From: Yersinia entomophaga
GTDB taxonomy: Bacteria > Pseudomonadota > Gammaproteobacteria > Enterobacterales > Enterobacteriaceae
Length of the DNA stretch: 64,000 bases
Assembly: GCF_001656035.1 (NCBI RefSeq)
Contig: NZ_CP010029.1
Coordinates: forward strand, 4,184,730-4,248,729
Direction: 5' to 3'
Made by a program: the position numbers and the translations under genes. The notes below the pieces were generated by a model, which saw only the letters and a program-made list of their open reading frames with translations, did no database searches and was not told the origin of the DNA. Positions 37,687-47,700 of this stretch are shown here, piece after piece. The number at the start of each line of letters is the position of its first letter. Position 1 is the stretch's first letter.

Positions 37687-38448
37687 TTAGCGAGCTAACC
37701 AACCACCATCCACGGCGATAGTGTAGCCACTAATATAATCGGAGGCATTGGACGCTAGGAATACCACCGGCCCCATCAAATCACTCGGTAAACCCCAGCG
37801 AGCGGCAGGGATTCGATCCAAAATCTCTTTGCTACGTTCTTCATCTTTACGTAATTGCTGAGTATTGTTGGTTGCCATATACCCAGGGGCTATAGCATTG
37901 ACGTTAATATTGTATTTGGCCCATTCATTTGCCAGCAAGCGGGTCACGCCCATTACGGCACTTTTTGAGGCGGTATAAGAAGGAACGCGCACGCCTCCCT
38001 GGAAAGACAACATTGACGCTACGTTGATGATTTTGCCGCCGGTTTCCTGCTTGATAAATTGGCGGGCGACCGCCTGTGACATAAAGAACACCGTTTTGAT
38101 ATTTACATTCATCACATCATCCCAGTCTTTCTCACTGAAATTGATGGCGTCTTCCCGGCGAATAATTCCGGCATTATTGACTAAGATATCGATTTTGCCG
38201 AATTCAGCGACCGCTTGTTCCAGTATCCCCGGAATACAATCAATATTGCTAAGATCGGCGGTCAGGCTATAAAAACGGCGGCCTAATACAGTTATTTTCT
38301 GAATGGTTTCCTGAGGTTCAACAATATTAACGCCGACAATATCGCAGCCCGCTTCCGCCAGACCAATAGCCATACCTTGGCCCAAACCAGTATCACAGCC
38401 GGTTACCAGTGCAACTTTACCTTTCAAATCAAAGGAATCTAAAATCAT
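37687..38448 (-). CDS. kduD: 2-dehydro-3-deoxy-D-gluconate 5-dehydrogenase KduD
   Basis: 253 residues, a classical short-chain dehydrogenase: cofactor loop TGCDTGLGQGMA, NNAGII, the active pair YTASK (Tyr and Lys) and the C-terminal SGYTIAVDGGWLAR. It reduces 2,5-diketo-3-deoxygluconate to 2-keto-3-deoxygluconate, the inducer of the regulon. It lies 109 bases after kduI and is probably read with it. Confidence 0.95.
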   Translation of the reverse strand: MILDSFDLKGKVALVTGCDTGLGQGMAIGLAEAGCDIVGVNIVEPQETIQKITVLGRRFYSLTADLSNIDCIPGILEQAVAEFGKIDILVNNAGIIRREDAINFSEKDWDDVMNVNIKTVFFMSQAVARQFIKQETGGKIINVASMLSFQGGVRVPSYTASKSAVMGVTRLLANEWAKYNINVNAIAPGYMATNNTQQLRKDEERSKEILDRIPAARWGLPSDLMGPVVFLASNASDYISGYTIAVDGGWLAR

Positions 38449-38557
38449 AGCTGAAGTCTCTTTTCATGCGGTTTATTGATGGCCGCGATAGCAAGATCAT
38501 GAAGAGAACCGGTATTTCCCAGCTCTCCAATCGGTCAATATTCCATTTGGACAATTT

Positions 38558-39394
38558 TTAACGTAGGTCACTCACCGCGATGTGGTCCATATCGCCAAAG
38601 ACCTGATTTTCGCCCACCATGCCCCATATGAAGGTGTAGCGCTTAGTACCCACACCTGAGTGAATAGACCAGCTTGGCGAGATAACGGCTTGTTCGTTGT
38701 GAACGAGCAGATGGCGAGTTTCCTGCGGTTGGCCCATCATGTGGAAAACGGCCGTTTCTTCATCCATATCGAAATAGAAATACACTTCCATACGGCGATC
38801 GTGGGTATGGCACGGCATGGTGTTCCACAGGTTGCCCGGAGCCAGTTTGGTCAGACCCATTGTCAGTTGGCAGGTTGGCAATACGTCCGGCACGATATAT
38901 TTGTTGATGGTACGGCGGTTACTGGTGGCATCGTCACCCAGTGTTTGCGGTGCGGCTTCTGCCAGCGTGATTTTTTTGTTGGGGTAAGTGGTGTGAGCCG
39001 GTGCGCTGTTATAGTAAAACTTTGCCGGTTGAGTGCTATCTATGCTACTGAACTCAACGTTTTTCGCACCTTTCCCGACATATAAAGCTTCTTCGTTAGC
39101 AATTTCGTAAGTCTGACCGTCAACCACAATCAGGCCTGGCCCACCGATGTTAATCACGCCCAGTTCACGCCGTTCCAGGAAGTAGCTCACGCCGAGCTGT
39201 TTCCCCACGTCATCCCCAATGCTGACGGTTTGGGTCGCCGGCAGAACTCCCCCGACGATGATGCGGTCAATGTGGCTATAGGTCATGGTGTAATCATCTG
39301 CGACAAAAATCTTTTCAATTAAGAATTCGCGGCGCAGGCCAGCGGTATCGAGTTGTTTGGCGTGGTCGCTATGAATGCTTTGACGAACTTGCAT
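38558..39394 (-). CDS. kduI: 5-dehydro-4-deoxy-D-glucuronate isomerase KduI
   Basis: 278 residues, family length. Zinc ligands are in [16 protein letters not shown] (two His and Glu) and a later His in [10 protein letters not shown]. Start [17 protein letters not shown] is typical. It turns 5-keto-4-deoxyuronate into 2,5-diketo-3-deoxygluconate. Divergent from kdgF across a shared region with a KdgR operator. Confidence 0.96.
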   Translation of the reverse strand: MQVRQSIHSDHAKQLDTAGLRREFLIEKIFVADDYTMTYSHIDRIIVGGVLPATQTVSIGDDVGKQLGVSYFLERRELGVINIGGPGLIVVDGQTYEIANEEALYVGKGAKNVEFSSIDSTQPAKFYYNSAPAHTTYPNKKITLAEAAPQTLGDDATSNRRTINKYIVPDVLPTCQLTMGLTKLAPGNLWNTMPCHTHDRRMEVYFYFDMDEETAVFHMMGQPQETRHLLVHNEQAVISPSWSIHSGVGTKRYTFIWGMVGENQVFGDMDHIAVSDLR

Positions 39395-39560
39395 GTCAGT
39401 GCCTCTCTTTCAGAACAGTATCTTAGATGGGTAAGCCCGCAGGAGAAACGCAGTGTGCCGTTGAGAAAGGGCTTCTAGTACGAAGCTTTTTTCTTTCTTT
39501 AGCCAGCTACGTTTCTGGTGATGTTGAGGATAATAGTTCGTGTGGGATGACAATTCAATA

Positions 39561-39582
39561 AAAATGGAACTATGTTTTATTA
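39561..39582. promoter_or_regulatory. KdgR-like operator between kduI and kdgF
   Basis: AAAATGGAACTATGTTTTATT fits the KdgR palindrome with two or three mismatches. Placed to control both divergent genes. Confidence 0.7.
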
Positions 39583-39717
39583 TTTTTTTGAGTGATGTCA
39601 TGAATTTTGGTTTTTCCCCGCGATTTACACCTTTGGTGCCAGTAGAATGCAAAAGAATTCGCGAGCTGGCCGTGGTTTAACTGCGATAGGCCGATTTAAC
39701 TTCATGAGGGTGCAATG

Positions 39718-40050
39718 ATGCATATGTTCTTTATCAATGATGAAACTCCGTGGGAAGTACTAGGAAATGGGATCAAGCGAAAGGTGATGACCTGGAGCGA
39801 CGAATTAATGATGGTTTGCGTTCATTTCGATAAAGGCGCAATTGGTGTGGCGCATCAGCATGATATTCATGATCAAATCGCCTATGTGGCGGCGGGAAGT
39901 TTTGAGGTAGAAATTGACGGACAAAAACGCATCTTAAAGGCTGGAGACGCCTATCGGGCGGTAAAATATGAAATGCACGGTGCGGTGTCTCTGGAAGCTA
40001 ATAGCATGCTAATCGATACTTTTTCACCGAAACGTGCCGATTTCCTGTGA
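39718..40050 (+). CDS. kdgF: KdgF, unsaturated uronate-linearising cupin
   Basis: A small cupin of about 110 residues. From ATG 39718 the metal ligands are His46, His48, Gln53 (VAHQHDIHDQIAYV) and His87 (EMHGAV). As I recall, this is the numbering reported for the Yersinia KdgF, which is why I prefer it to ATG 39715. KdgF opens 4,5-unsaturated galacturonate rings to 5-keto-4-deoxyuronate for KduI. Divergent from kduI. Confidence 0.93.
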   Translation: MHMFFINDETPWEVLGNGIKRKVMTWSDELMMVCVHFDKGAIGVAHQHDIHDQIAYVAAGSFEVEIDGQKRILKAGDAYRAVKYEMHGAVSLEANSMLIDTFSPKRADFL

Positions 40051-40106
40051 CACAAAGGATCGCTTAGGAATGCTTTCCGAAGAGATAAATGAAGTGATGG
40101 GGAATG

Positions 40107-40126
40107 AAGGGGGAACTTTCCCCCTT
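40107..40126 (+). terminator. Hairpin after kdgF
   Basis: Perfect palindrome AAGGGGGAA-CT-TTCCCCCTT about 55 bases after the kdgF stop; only a short T run. Confidence 0.6.
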
Positions 40127-40275
40127 AATCTGCCACATTATCAACCAGAGTTAGCAGTTAAATCGGGCGGCGTAACGAGAATATTTATCTGTACGATGAT
40201 TTAATGCGAGAAGCGTATTGTCCAGAATTCTGCCATCTTCCTAAGCCTATAAGCCTAATAAAGCGTTAAGCTGGG

Positions 40276-40944
40276 TTAAGAAATGTCTTCAACCCGAAGT
40301 TCCTCTAACGAATCCAGCTGGATATCTGCCAGCGCCCAGCGAGGATCTTCACGTAGCTCTGCCGCAGGAATGACGATAGAACGCATTCGCGCAGCTTTGG
40401 TCGCTATCATGCCGTTAAACGAATCTTCCAAGGTCACGCATTCCAATGGGTCAACGCCCAGCTCAGCGGCGGCGTTCAGATAAACTTCAGGGTGCGGCTT
40501 GCTGTAAGGCAGATGTTCTGCGGACATCAAACAGTCAAAGTATTTCTCCAATTCGAACATGGCTAATACTTTTTGCTGCATCACCAGTGGGGACGCTGAC
40601 GCAAGACCGATTTTCAACCCCTGACGGCGACACAATTGCAGCGCGTATTCAACGCCGGGAAGTAGAGGGCGGGTTTGCTCCACCAGTTCAATAGAGCGGG
40701 CAATAATTCGACGGCAGACTTCCGCTTCGTCGGGGCCTTGCCAAGGTTGGGTTTTGTACCACAGCTTAACCACCAAATCGATGCGTAGCCCCAGAGTGTT
40801 GGGCAATTTGTCTCTGGACGTGGTATCCAGCCCCAGTTCACTGAATATATCTAACTCGGCTTGGAGCCAAAGCGGTTCGGAATCAATCAGTAAACCGTCC
40901 ATATCAAAAATAGCGGCTTTTATCGGATGCAGATTAGCCATCAA
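40276..40944 (-). CDS. hxpB: Hexitol/2-deoxyglucose-6-phosphate phosphatase HxpB
   Basis: 222 residues of the HAD superfamily: nucleophile in AAIFDMDGLLIDSEPLW, motif II Ser in LASASPL, Lys in PYSKPHPEVYL and acidic motif IV in TLEDSFNGMIA. E. coli HxpB (YniC) shows the same sequence and neighbours (yniB, yniA). It removes phosphate from sugar and sugar-alcohol phosphates. Start at ATG 40944 or the next codon. Confidence 0.93.
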   Translation of the reverse strand: MMANLHPIKAAIFDMDGLLIDSEPLWLQAELDIFSELGLDTTSRDKLPNTLGLRIDLVVKLWYKTQPWQGPDEAEVCRRIIARSIELVEQTRPLLPGVEYALQLCRRQGLKIGLASASPLVMQQKVLAMFELEKYFDCLMSAEHLPYSKPHPEVYLNAAAELGVDPLECVTLEDSFNGMIATKAARMRSIVIPAAELREDPRWALADIQLDSLEELRVEDIS

Positions 40945-41244
40945 TCATCGCTCCTGTCGGTTGGAGATATAAGAGAAACACACTGTAGCATTGTGCTGCC
41001 GTTACGCTAAAACTATTGCTGCGCGTTGTTTCGCAAAACCGCCTGAAACTGGGTTTGCAGCACGCAATTTGCCTGTAATGATAAATAAATTGAGTTTTTC
41101 CCATAAGAACATCCATTCGCTGGGGATTAATAAGCTAGGCTTGGATGACGCAGATCGATGATTATTACGGTGAAATCATTGCACACCTGACAGAAAGTAC
41201 GGGTAAACTGTACCAATAAAGTGTGGCACTCATAAGGGGAACTC
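40945..41244. other. Divergent promoter region of hxpB and yniB
   Basis: 300 bases. AAGGGGA ribosome site before yniB. No named operator seen. Confidence 0.4.
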
Positions 41245-41799
41245 ATGACGTATCAACAGGCTGGTCAGGTCGCTGTGGTCAAAAGGATTGCCGGCTGGCT
41301 GGTATTTATTCCGGCACTACTATCGACGCTGATCTCAGTGATTAATTTTGTCTATCATTACAGCGAAAAAACTGCGGGTGTAAATGCAGTAATGTTGGAT
41401 TTTATCCATGTTATGACCGATATGATCCGTTTTAACACCGGTTTTTTGAACATATTTTGGTTTAACTCGCCGGTGCCTAGTCTGGATGCGGGGTTCTCTG
41501 GTGCCAATATCATGTTCTTTATCATCTACATGCTGATTTTTGTTGGTTTGGCACTACAGGCTTCCGGCGCTCGGATGAGTCGGCAGGTCAAACATATTCG
41601 CGAGGGGATTGAGGATCAGCTGATTCTGGAGCAGGCCCGTGGCAGCGAGGGGCGGACTAGAGCGCAATTAGAAGAAAAAATCGTTGTGCCGCGACACACT
41701 ATTTTCTTGCAAGTGTTTACCCTCTACATTCTGCCAATCATTATCGCTGCGGTGGCTTATTTTGTTATTCAGCTACTCGGCGCGATGGCCGCGGGCTAA
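41245..41799 (+). CDS. yniB: Inner membrane protein YniB
   Basis: 184 residues with three membrane helices (about 14-38, 84-104, 158-180). Starts MTYQQAGQVAVVKRI as in E. coli YniB and ends in a hydrophobic helix after VVPRHTIFLQVFTLYILP. Function unknown. Terminator shared with the convergent yniA. Confidence 0.92.
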   Translation: MTYQQAGQVAVVKRIAGWLVFIPALLSTLISVINFVYHYSEKTAGVNAVMLDFIHVMTDMIRFNTGFLNIFWFNSPVPSLDAGFSGANIMFFIIYMLIFVGLALQASGARMSRQVKHIREGIEDQLILEQARGSEGRTRAQLEEKIVVPRHTIFLQVFTLYILPIIIAAVAYFVIQLLGAMAAG

Positions 41800-41808
41800 C
41801 TATCTTGC

Positions 41809-41872
41809 CTGAAATAAACACTGTGTCTGAAATAAACACTGCGTCTGAAATAAGCACAGTGTCTGAAATAAA
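41809..41872 (+). repeat. 18-base tandem repeat, about 3.5 copies
   Basis: The unit CTGAAATAAACACTGTGT is repeated with one to three changes at 41809, 41827, 41845 and partly 41863, directly between the yniB stop and the terminator. Copy number could vary between strains. Confidence 0.9.
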
Positions 41873-41906
41873 AAAGCCTGTATCCGCGAGGAACAGGCTT
41901 TTTTAA
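41870..41906. terminator. Two-way terminator between yniB and yniA
   Basis: AAAAAAGCCTGT pairs with ACAGGCTTTTTT; A and T runs on both sides. Confidence 0.9.
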
Positions 41907-41920
41907 CGGCTAATAGCGAT

Positions 41921-42787
41921 TTATTCAGGGTGTAACAGTTGTTCTACCGCTTTTTGCGCGGCAACCAAATGTTGACCACCAAATAGGTTACTGCGGTTTA
42001 ATAAATAGTAGAGCTGATACAGCGGTTGCCGTTCAATAAAACCGCTTGGCAGTGGCCAAACGCTTTGATAACCATCATAAATTTGAGCCGGAAGGTCGGG
42101 GTAGAGCGGTAGCATGGCGAGATCGCATTCTCTGTCACCCCAATAGCAGGCGGGATCAAAGATAACGGGGCCATTGGCGCTGGCGGCGCAGTTAGCAGGC
42201 CAAAGATCGCCGTGTAAAAGGGAAGGCTGCGGCTGGTGGTTTTGTAATTTCGCCTGAACTAAGGCAATGATTTCGTCAATATCCCCGAAAATCATGCCTT
42301 TCTCTGCCGCTAGCTGTAATTGCCAGCCAATACGTTGCTCGGCAAAAAATTGTGCCCAGCGCCGTTGCCATCCGTTCGGCTGGGGTGTGGTAGACAGATC
42401 GTTATCGAAATCAAGGCCGAACTGTAGCTGTTCACTCCATTGATGCAAATGTGCCAACTGCTGCCCCAGACAATAGGCTGAGTGCACATCCAGAGATTTG
42501 AGTGGCAAATACTCCAGTAATAGGAAGCTGCTGTCGTCGCGATCGCTACCAACGCCGTAAACCTGCGGAACACGGACTGTTTTACTGCGAGCGAGCAGGG
42601 AGAGCTGATCGGCCTCGGCGGTAAAAATAGGCAACATATCCCGACGATCGCATTTGACGAATACATCTGTATGACCATAACTAAGTCGCCAAGCTTGATG
42701 AATATCACCGCCGGGCAGTTCGGTACGCTCACGCACCTCGGCATCGCCGAGTTGTTCGCTTAGTAGACGATTCACTGCTTGCCACAT
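41921..42787 (-). CDS. yniA: Fructosamine kinase family protein YniA
   Basis: 288 residues. The kinase-like fold shows VFVKCDRR (ATP Lys), SFLLLEYLPL (hinge), LLHGDLWPANC (catalytic HGD) and IFDPACYWGDRECDLAML (metal Asp). Related to fructosamine-3-kinases that remove glycation from proteins. E. coli YniA has the same place beside yniB. Confidence 0.93.
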   Translation of the reverse strand: MWQAVNRLLSEQLGDAEVRERTELPGGDIHQAWRLSYGHTDVFVKCDRRDMLPIFTAEADQLSLLARSKTVRVPQVYGVGSDRDDSSFLLLEYLPLKSLDVHSAYCLGQQLAHLHQWSEQLQFGLDFDNDLSTTPQPNGWQRRWAQFFAEQRIGWQLQLAAEKGMIFGDIDEIIALVQAKLQNHQPQPSLLHGDLWPANCAASANGPVIFDPACYWGDRECDLAMLPLYPDLPAQIYDGYQSVWPLPSGFIERQPLYQLYYLLNRSNLFGGQHLVAAQKAVEQLLHPE

Positions 42788-42930
42788 GATTCACCTCCTC
42801 AGAGCTGCCAGTTATATCATTAGGTTAACGTCTTTACCGTGTAAAAAACAGGAGCTGGCGCACAGGGATACACTCGCCGAAAACCTCAGATCAGTTTCAG
42901 GGGTGAATCTATCGAGCGTCGAAAGGAGGA

Positions 42931-42960
42931 ATCCCGCGCCGCTCAAGAGCAACGCGGGAT
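42931..42960 (-). terminator. Hairpin after yfeD
   Basis: ATCCCGCG and CGCGGGAT form a stable stem 19 bases after the yfeD stop. The T run is poor, so termination may be partial. Confidence 0.6.
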
Positions 42961-42978
42961 AAAGTACGCGTGGAACAA

Positions 42979-43872
42979 TTATAGCAGCTTAGTTTTAGGC
43001 TCACCGTCAGTGCTATTTTGTCCTACTTTACCCAGAGGACGGGGGCGTTTAACCGGTTTAAAATGGCTGTATATTAGCGCCGCAACAAAGAATAAAGCTT
43101 GAACGATAACGATGCAGGGGCCGGTGGCTCCATCAATATGGAAACTGATCAAGGTACCCAACACGCAGGCGATAACCGACACTAACGTTGCCACAATCAG
43201 CATTTTATCGAAGCTGCGGCATAGCATAAATGCAATGATGCCTGGCGCAATCAGCATGGCGATCACCAGAATGACCCCGACGGCTTGCAAAGAAGCGACG
43301 ATAGTCATGGCTAACAGGCACAACAAACCGTAATGCAGCAATTTAACTGGCAAACCTATTACTCTGGCGTGATTAGGATCGAAGCAATACAGCATGAAAT
43401 CTTTGCGTTTCAGCAACACGACCAGCAGCGTTATCGACGCAATCCATAGGGCCTGTTTCAGTTCATCCTGCGTAATGCCTAACATATTACCGAATAGTAT
43501 GTGGCTAAGATGTTGATCGGTATCCATACGGGAAAATAGTACGATACCAAAAGCAAACATGCCTGAAAAAACGATGCCCATCACGGTATCTTCTTTCACC
43601 CGGCTGTTATCTTTCAAATAACCGGTGGCTACCGCGCAAAAAATACCGGAAACAAAGGCGCCTATGGCTAAAGGAATGCCTAGCCAGAATGCCAGCACGA
43701 TGCCGGGTAATACCGCATGAGAAATCGCGTCTCCCATAAGCGACCAGCCCTTCAGTACCAGATAGCAGGACAATACGGCGCACACTACGCCGGTAACGAC
43801 CGCTGCCAGAATGGCGCGCTGCATAAAGGGATAGGCAAAAGGCTCGCTGAGCAGGGTAAATAGAGTATTCAT
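42979..43872 (-). CDS. yfeD: Metal ABC transporter permease YfeD
   Basis: 297 residues, about eight membrane segments. ABC-3 permease motifs: LKGWSLMGDAISHAVLPG and VGVILVIAMLIAPGI. Paralogue of YfeC in the preceding gene, which it overlaps by 4 bases (ATGA type). It forms the membrane part of the iron/manganese importer with YfeC. Confidence 0.94.
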   Translation of the reverse strand: MNTLFTLLSEPFAYPFMQRAILAAVVTGVVCAVLSCYLVLKGWSLMGDAISHAVLPGIVLAFWLGIPLAIGAFVSGIFCAVATGYLKDNSRVKEDTVMGIVFSGMFAFGIVLFSRMDTDQHLSHILFGNMLGITQDELKQALWIASITLLVVLLKRKDFMLYCFDPNHARVIGLPVKLLHYGLLCLLAMTIVASLQAVGVILVIAMLIAPGIIAFMLCRSFDKMLIVATLVSVIACVLGTLISFHIDGATGPCIVIVQALFFVAALIYSHFKPVKRPRPLGKVGQNSTDGEPKTKLL

Positions 43873-44750
43873 AGGCTATCTCCCTGCGGTTTTACCGTGC
43901 TGTTGCGCTTTCTGTGAATGCGAAAACGCGTTGCCAACAGGCCGTGTTTGGGAGCAAAGACAAACGCCACCAGGAAAACTAACGTTTGTAGCGTTACAAT
44001 TACGCCGCCGGTTGCCCCATCCAGATAGAAACTGAGATAAGCCCCGAAAGCGCTGGTTAACGCGCCGATAGCGATGGCAAGGATTAGCAAGCGACCAAAG
44101 CGGTCAGTCAGGAGATAAGCGGTGGCGCCGGGGGTGACGACCATGGCTATCACCAGAATAGCGCCGACAGTTTGTAATGCCGCTACGGTACAGGCGCTTA
44201 GCAAGGTGAAGAACAGAATTTTCAATCGTAGAGGAGAAATCCCGATCGACATCGCATGGTTTTCATCGAAAAACACTGCCAGCAGATCTTTCCAAATCAC
44301 GCACAGAATAACGAAAGAAACCAGAATGATAATTTCGACCTGCAATACATCTTCATCGGCGATACCGAGAATATTACCGAAAATAATGGATTGAACGTTC
44401 ACCGAAGTTGGGTTGAGGGAAACAATCAACAGCCCGACGGCAAAGAAGGTCGAAAATATAAAACCAATAATGGCATCTTCCCGCAGCCGTGTGATGTGGC
44501 GCACTAGCGTCATGGCAAGCGCGGCCAGCATACCGGTAAAGAATGCGCCAGCGGCGTAAGGCAGGCCGAGAGCATAGGCTCCAGCCACGCCCGGCACCAC
44601 CGAGTGGGAAAGAGCGTCGCCCATCAGCGACCAGCCTTTGAGCATCAGATAGGCGGAAAGAAAGGCGCAAACCGCTCCCACGATGGCGCTGACCCAAATA
44701 GCCTTTACCATGTAGTTGTAATTAAAGGGTTGTAACAGAATTTCCAGCAT
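43869..44750 (-). CDS. yfeC: Metal ABC transporter permease YfeC
   Basis: 293 residues, same ABC-3 architecture (LKGWSLMGDALSHSVVPG, VGAILVIAMVVTPGA). The first base of its start codon lies at the yfeB stop, so translation is coupled. Confidence 0.94.
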   Translation of the reverse strand: MLEILLQPFNYNYMVKAIWVSAIVGAVCAFLSAYLMLKGWSLMGDALSHSVVPGVAGAYALGLPYAAGAFFTGMLAALAMTLVRHITRLREDAIIGFIFSTFFAVGLLIVSLNPTSVNVQSIIFGNILGIADEDVLQVEIIILVSFVILCVIWKDLLAVFFDENHAMSIGISPLRLKILFFTLLSACTVAALQTVGAILVIAMVVTPGATAYLLTDRFGRLLILAIAIGALTSAFGAYLSFYLDGATGGVIVTLQTLVFLVAFVFAPKHGLLATRFRIHRKRNSTVKPQGDSL

Positions 44751-45640
44751 TAGGTTTTCTTCTCCTTTTGCTGACGCTGCGCCGGCGGGCTGTCTTTGGT
44801 CTGACCATAGAATACTGCCGGACGTTCATCATCGGTAATCACCGTCACGGTACGCGGATCGTTATCATCGTGCAGATCGGGACCGGATAGGTTGATATGG
44901 CGCAGGACGCCGCCGAAAGTGATCTCCAGATTCTTTTGGGTGAAGGTGGTTTCAGTCGGACCCGCGGCGAGTACGGTCTGGTTGATCAAAATAACGTGAT
45001 CGCAAAATTCCGGCACGCTACCCAGATTATGCGTCGATACTAAAATCAGATGCCCTTCGTCACGCAGCGCCCGCAATAGATCGATAATGGCATTTTCGGT
45101 CTTTACGTCGACGCCGGTAAAAGGTTCATCCAGCAGTAAAACCGAACCTTGTTGTGCCAGCGCCCGGGCAAGGAACACGCGTTTCTTTTGCCCGCCGGAG
45201 AGTTCGCCAATTTGCCGCGAGCGCAGCGCGGTTAGTCCCACGCGCTCAATGGCTTTATTTACAATAACCCGATCCTGACGGTTGGGAATTCGCAAAAAAT
45301 TCATTTTCCCGTAACGGCCCATCATTACAACGTCTTCCACTAATACCGGGAAATTCCAGTCAACTTCCTCGGTCTGCGGCACGTAGGCAATGATATTTTG
45401 TTTGAGTGCATGAATAACCGGTTTCCCGCTTAGTTGAACGCTGCCTTCAGTGGGTTTGACCAGCCCCATAATACTTTTGAATAAGGTTGATTTACCGCTG
45501 CCGTTCACGCCCACTAATGCGCAGATAGTTCCCCCGTCCAGGGTAAAACTGGCATTGTGGATGGCCGTATGGCCGTTGTTATAAGTCACAGAAACATCAT
45601 CGACTATCAGTTCAGGACGAACAAAATCCGCATTAATCAT
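44750..45640 (-). CDS. yfeB: Metal ABC transporter ATPase YfeB
   Basis: 296 residues. Walker [10 protein letters not shown], signature [17 protein letters not shown] and Walker [13 protein letters not shown]; His loop in ILVSTHNLG. Extra C-terminal tail of about 40 residues is charged and variable. Overlaps yfeA by 4 bases. Confidence 0.95.
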   Translation of the reverse strand: MINADFVRPELIVDDVSVTYNNGHTAIHNASFTLDGGTICALVGVNGSGKSTLFKSIMGLVKPTEGSVQLSGKPVIHALKQNIIAYVPQTEEVDWNFPVLVEDVVMMGRYGKMNFLRIPNRQDRVIVNKAIERVGLTALRSRQIGELSGGQKKRVFLARALAQQGSVLLLDEPFTGVDVKTENAIIDLLRALRDEGHLILVSTHNLGSVPEFCDHVILINQTVLAAGPTETTFTQKNLEITFGGVLRHINLSGPDLHDDNDPRTVTVITDDERPAVFYGQTKDSPPAQRQQKEKKT

Positions 45641-46602
45641 TGGCCAAATCCTTCCGCAATCGTGTTCACGGTGGTATTGATCAAGTCGATATAAGTCGGC
45701 ACCGGGCCTGTCGCATTCGACAATGAGTCAACATAAAGCATTCCGCCGTATTTGGCGTCGGTTTCTTTAGCGACTTGTCTGGCGGGTTTATCCGAAATGG
45801 TACTTTCGCTAAACACGACCGGAATTTTATTGGCGCGAACGATATCGATAACCCGGCGAACCTGCTGTGGAGAGCCTTGCTCCTCGGCGTTGATTGGCCA
45901 CAGATACACTTCTTTGAAGCCATAATCTTTAGCCAGATAGCTGAATGCACCTTCACTGGTGGCCAGCCAACGCTGACCCGCTGGGATTTTGTCTAAACGT
46001 TCGCGTAGTGGGGTATCCAGCGCGCTAATTTTCTCTGCATAAGCTTTGGCGTTACGGTTATAAGTTTCCGCATTAGCCGGATCGTGTTTTTCCAGAGCTT
46101 TACGGATATTATCGATATAAATCAGAGCATTGGTAGGAGACATCCATGCATGAGGATTAGGAATGCCTTTATAAGGCCCTTCGCGAATAGGCAGCGGTGT
46201 AATGCCTGCGGTGACAACGACGGATGGAACGTCTTTCACATTCTCAAAAAAGCGGTTAAACCAGCGCTCAAGATTCATCCCGTTCCAGAGCACTAGATCG
46301 GCCGACTGAGTTTTGACGATATCTTTTGGCGTTGGCTGGTAATCATGAATTTCAGCGCCCGGTTTGGTAATGGATTCGACGATAGCGGCGTCACCGGCAA
46401 CGTTTTGCGCAATATCCTGAATGATCGTGAATGTCGTTACGACCTTAAACTTCTTTTGGGAGGTCGGATTATTTGTGGCGAACGCGGTAGTACTGACAAA
46501 TGAGAATAATGCCAATAGCGCAAACAGGGTAAAACGGCGTAAAAATATGTTCCCGGTGTAAGTCAAAGCAGGCAGAGAGGTTTTTTTATACTGATATAAC
46601 AT
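45637..46602 (-). CDS. yfeA: Iron/manganese-binding periplasmic protein YfeA
   Basis: 321 residues with a signal peptide ([19 protein letters not shown]). Cluster A-I metal-binding fold: His in [11 protein letters not shown], His in PNPHAWMSP, Glu in [10 protein letters not shown] and Asp in YVDSLS, the four ligands known from Y. pestis YfeA. First gene of yfeABCD, a virulence-linked importer of iron, manganese and zinc. A strong Fur box lies 23 bases upstream. Internal starts near the signal peptide are possible. Confidence 0.96.
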   Translation of the reverse strand: MLYQYKKTSLPALTYTGNIFLRRFTLFALLALFSFVSTTAFATNNPTSQKKFKVVTTFTIIQDIAQNVAGDAAIVESITKPGAEIHDYQPTPKDIVKTQSADLVLWNGMNLERWFNRFFENVKDVPSVVVTAGITPLPIREGPYKGIPNPHAWMSPTNALIYIDNIRKALEKHDPANAETYNRNAKAYAEKISALDTPLRERLDKIPAGQRWLATSEGAFSYLAKDYGFKEVYLWPINAEEQGSPQQVRRVIDIVRANKIPVVFSESTISDKPARQVAKETDAKYGGMLYVDSLSNATGPVPTYIDLINTTVNTIAEGFGQ

Positions 46603-46624
46603 TGCGATGCTCCCTTTTATAAAT

Positions 46625-46643
46625 GAAAATGATTATCAATATC
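46625..46643 (-). promoter_or_regulatory. Fur box of yfeA
   Basis: GAAAATGATTATCAATATC matches the 19-base Fur consensus GATAATGATTATCATTATC at 17 positions, 23 bases before the yfeA start. It predicts iron (and perhaps manganese) repression. Confidence 0.9.
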
Positions 46644-46799
46644 ATTTGGTTTTAAGTCAAGTATCACCATACAATAAAGCTAAGTTTACTGATAGTTACG
46701 TTATATCACCTGATTATTATGTTTATAATCGCCAAAATGTACCAAAAATATATTTTGGCGTGATGACAAGTTGTATATGCTACAAAACGGCCTACCAAA

Positions 46800-47468
46800 G
46801 TGGGGAATACTGTGAATCCAAAACTAGGTTGCCTTATGGCAATATTATTGTTGGCTGGGTGTGCTAAACAGACCCCTCCAACACAGTCGAAAAATGGTTG
46901 GTTGAAGCCCCCGCAACAGGGGAAGTTCAATCCGAGTTCCAGAACTGATAGTGGAACCGTAGCTTATAACGAATACATAAAGCAGGCCGCCAGCCATTAC
47001 GGCGTTGATGAAACCTTGATCAAAGCCATTATTCAGGTTGAGTCCGGCTATAACCCTGAGGTCGTTAGCACCTCCAATGCGATAGGGCTGATGCAGATTA
47101 AAGCCTCTACCGCGGGGCGCGATGCCTACCGTATGAAAGGGCGCAACGGGCAACCCAGTTCCCGCGAGCTGAAAGACCCGGCGGTCAATATCGATATTGG
47201 CACCGCCTATATTAATATTCTGCAAAACCAGCAGTTGGTCGGCATCAGCGATCCGCAGACATTACGTTATGCCACCATTGTTTCTTACGCTAACGGTGCA
47301 GGCGCGATGCTGAGAACCTTCTCCTCAGACAAAAAGCTGGCGCTCAATAAAATAAACCGCCTCAGCCCAAACGAATTCTATCAACATATTCAAACTAAGC
47401 ACCCAGCACCGCAGGCCCCGCGTTATTTATGGAAGGTGGACACGGCTTACCGAGCGATGACGGAATAA
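46800..47468 (+). CDS. emtA: Endolytic membrane-bound transglycosylase EmtA
   Basis: 222 residues. Lipoprotein signal with lipobox LLLAGC. The SLT domain carries the catalytic Glu in IIQVESGYNPEVVS, then NAIGLMQIKASTAGRDAYR and SYANGAGAMLRTF. Ending HPAPQAPRYLWKV is shared with E. coli EmtA (MltE). It cuts glycan strands in the wall from the outer membrane. Both candidate starts are GTG (46800 or 46812). Confidence 0.92.
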   Translation: MGNTVNPKLGCLMAILLLAGCAKQTPPTQSKNGWLKPPQQGKFNPSSRTDSGTVAYNEYIKQAASHYGVDETLIKAIIQVESGYNPEVVSTSNAIGLMQIKASTAGRDAYRMKGRNGQPSSRELKDPAVNIDIGTAYINILQNQQLVGISDPQTLRYATIVSYANGAGAMLRTFSSDKKLALNKINRLSPNEFYQHIQTKHPAPQAPRYLWKVDTAYRAMTE

Positions 47469-47478
47469 CAGATTAAAT

Positions 47479-47525
47479 CGCTAACCGATGCATCTTGCAG
47501 GCAGTATTTCATCGGTTAGCGTTTA
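47479..47525 (+). terminator. Terminator of emtA
   Basis: CGCTAACCGATG pairs perfectly with CATCGGTTAGCG across a 19-base loop, followed by TTT. Confidence 0.8.
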
Positions 47526-47700
47526 TCTTCATTGGTCAAATGTTTCTGTCTCATCCCGCGCCTTAATTTCTGATATTTACACTCCTTTGCACTTTATCCC
47601 TTATTGCATTCATTAATTTATTGCTAATGCGTCACGTTATCATTTAGTGTTTTCCTCACTGAAATAATAAATTTGCTGTGTTTTGCCAAGGAGCCATAAC

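Noticed and set aside
41809..41872. CRISPR array
   Set aside because: The repeats are directly tandem with no spacers.
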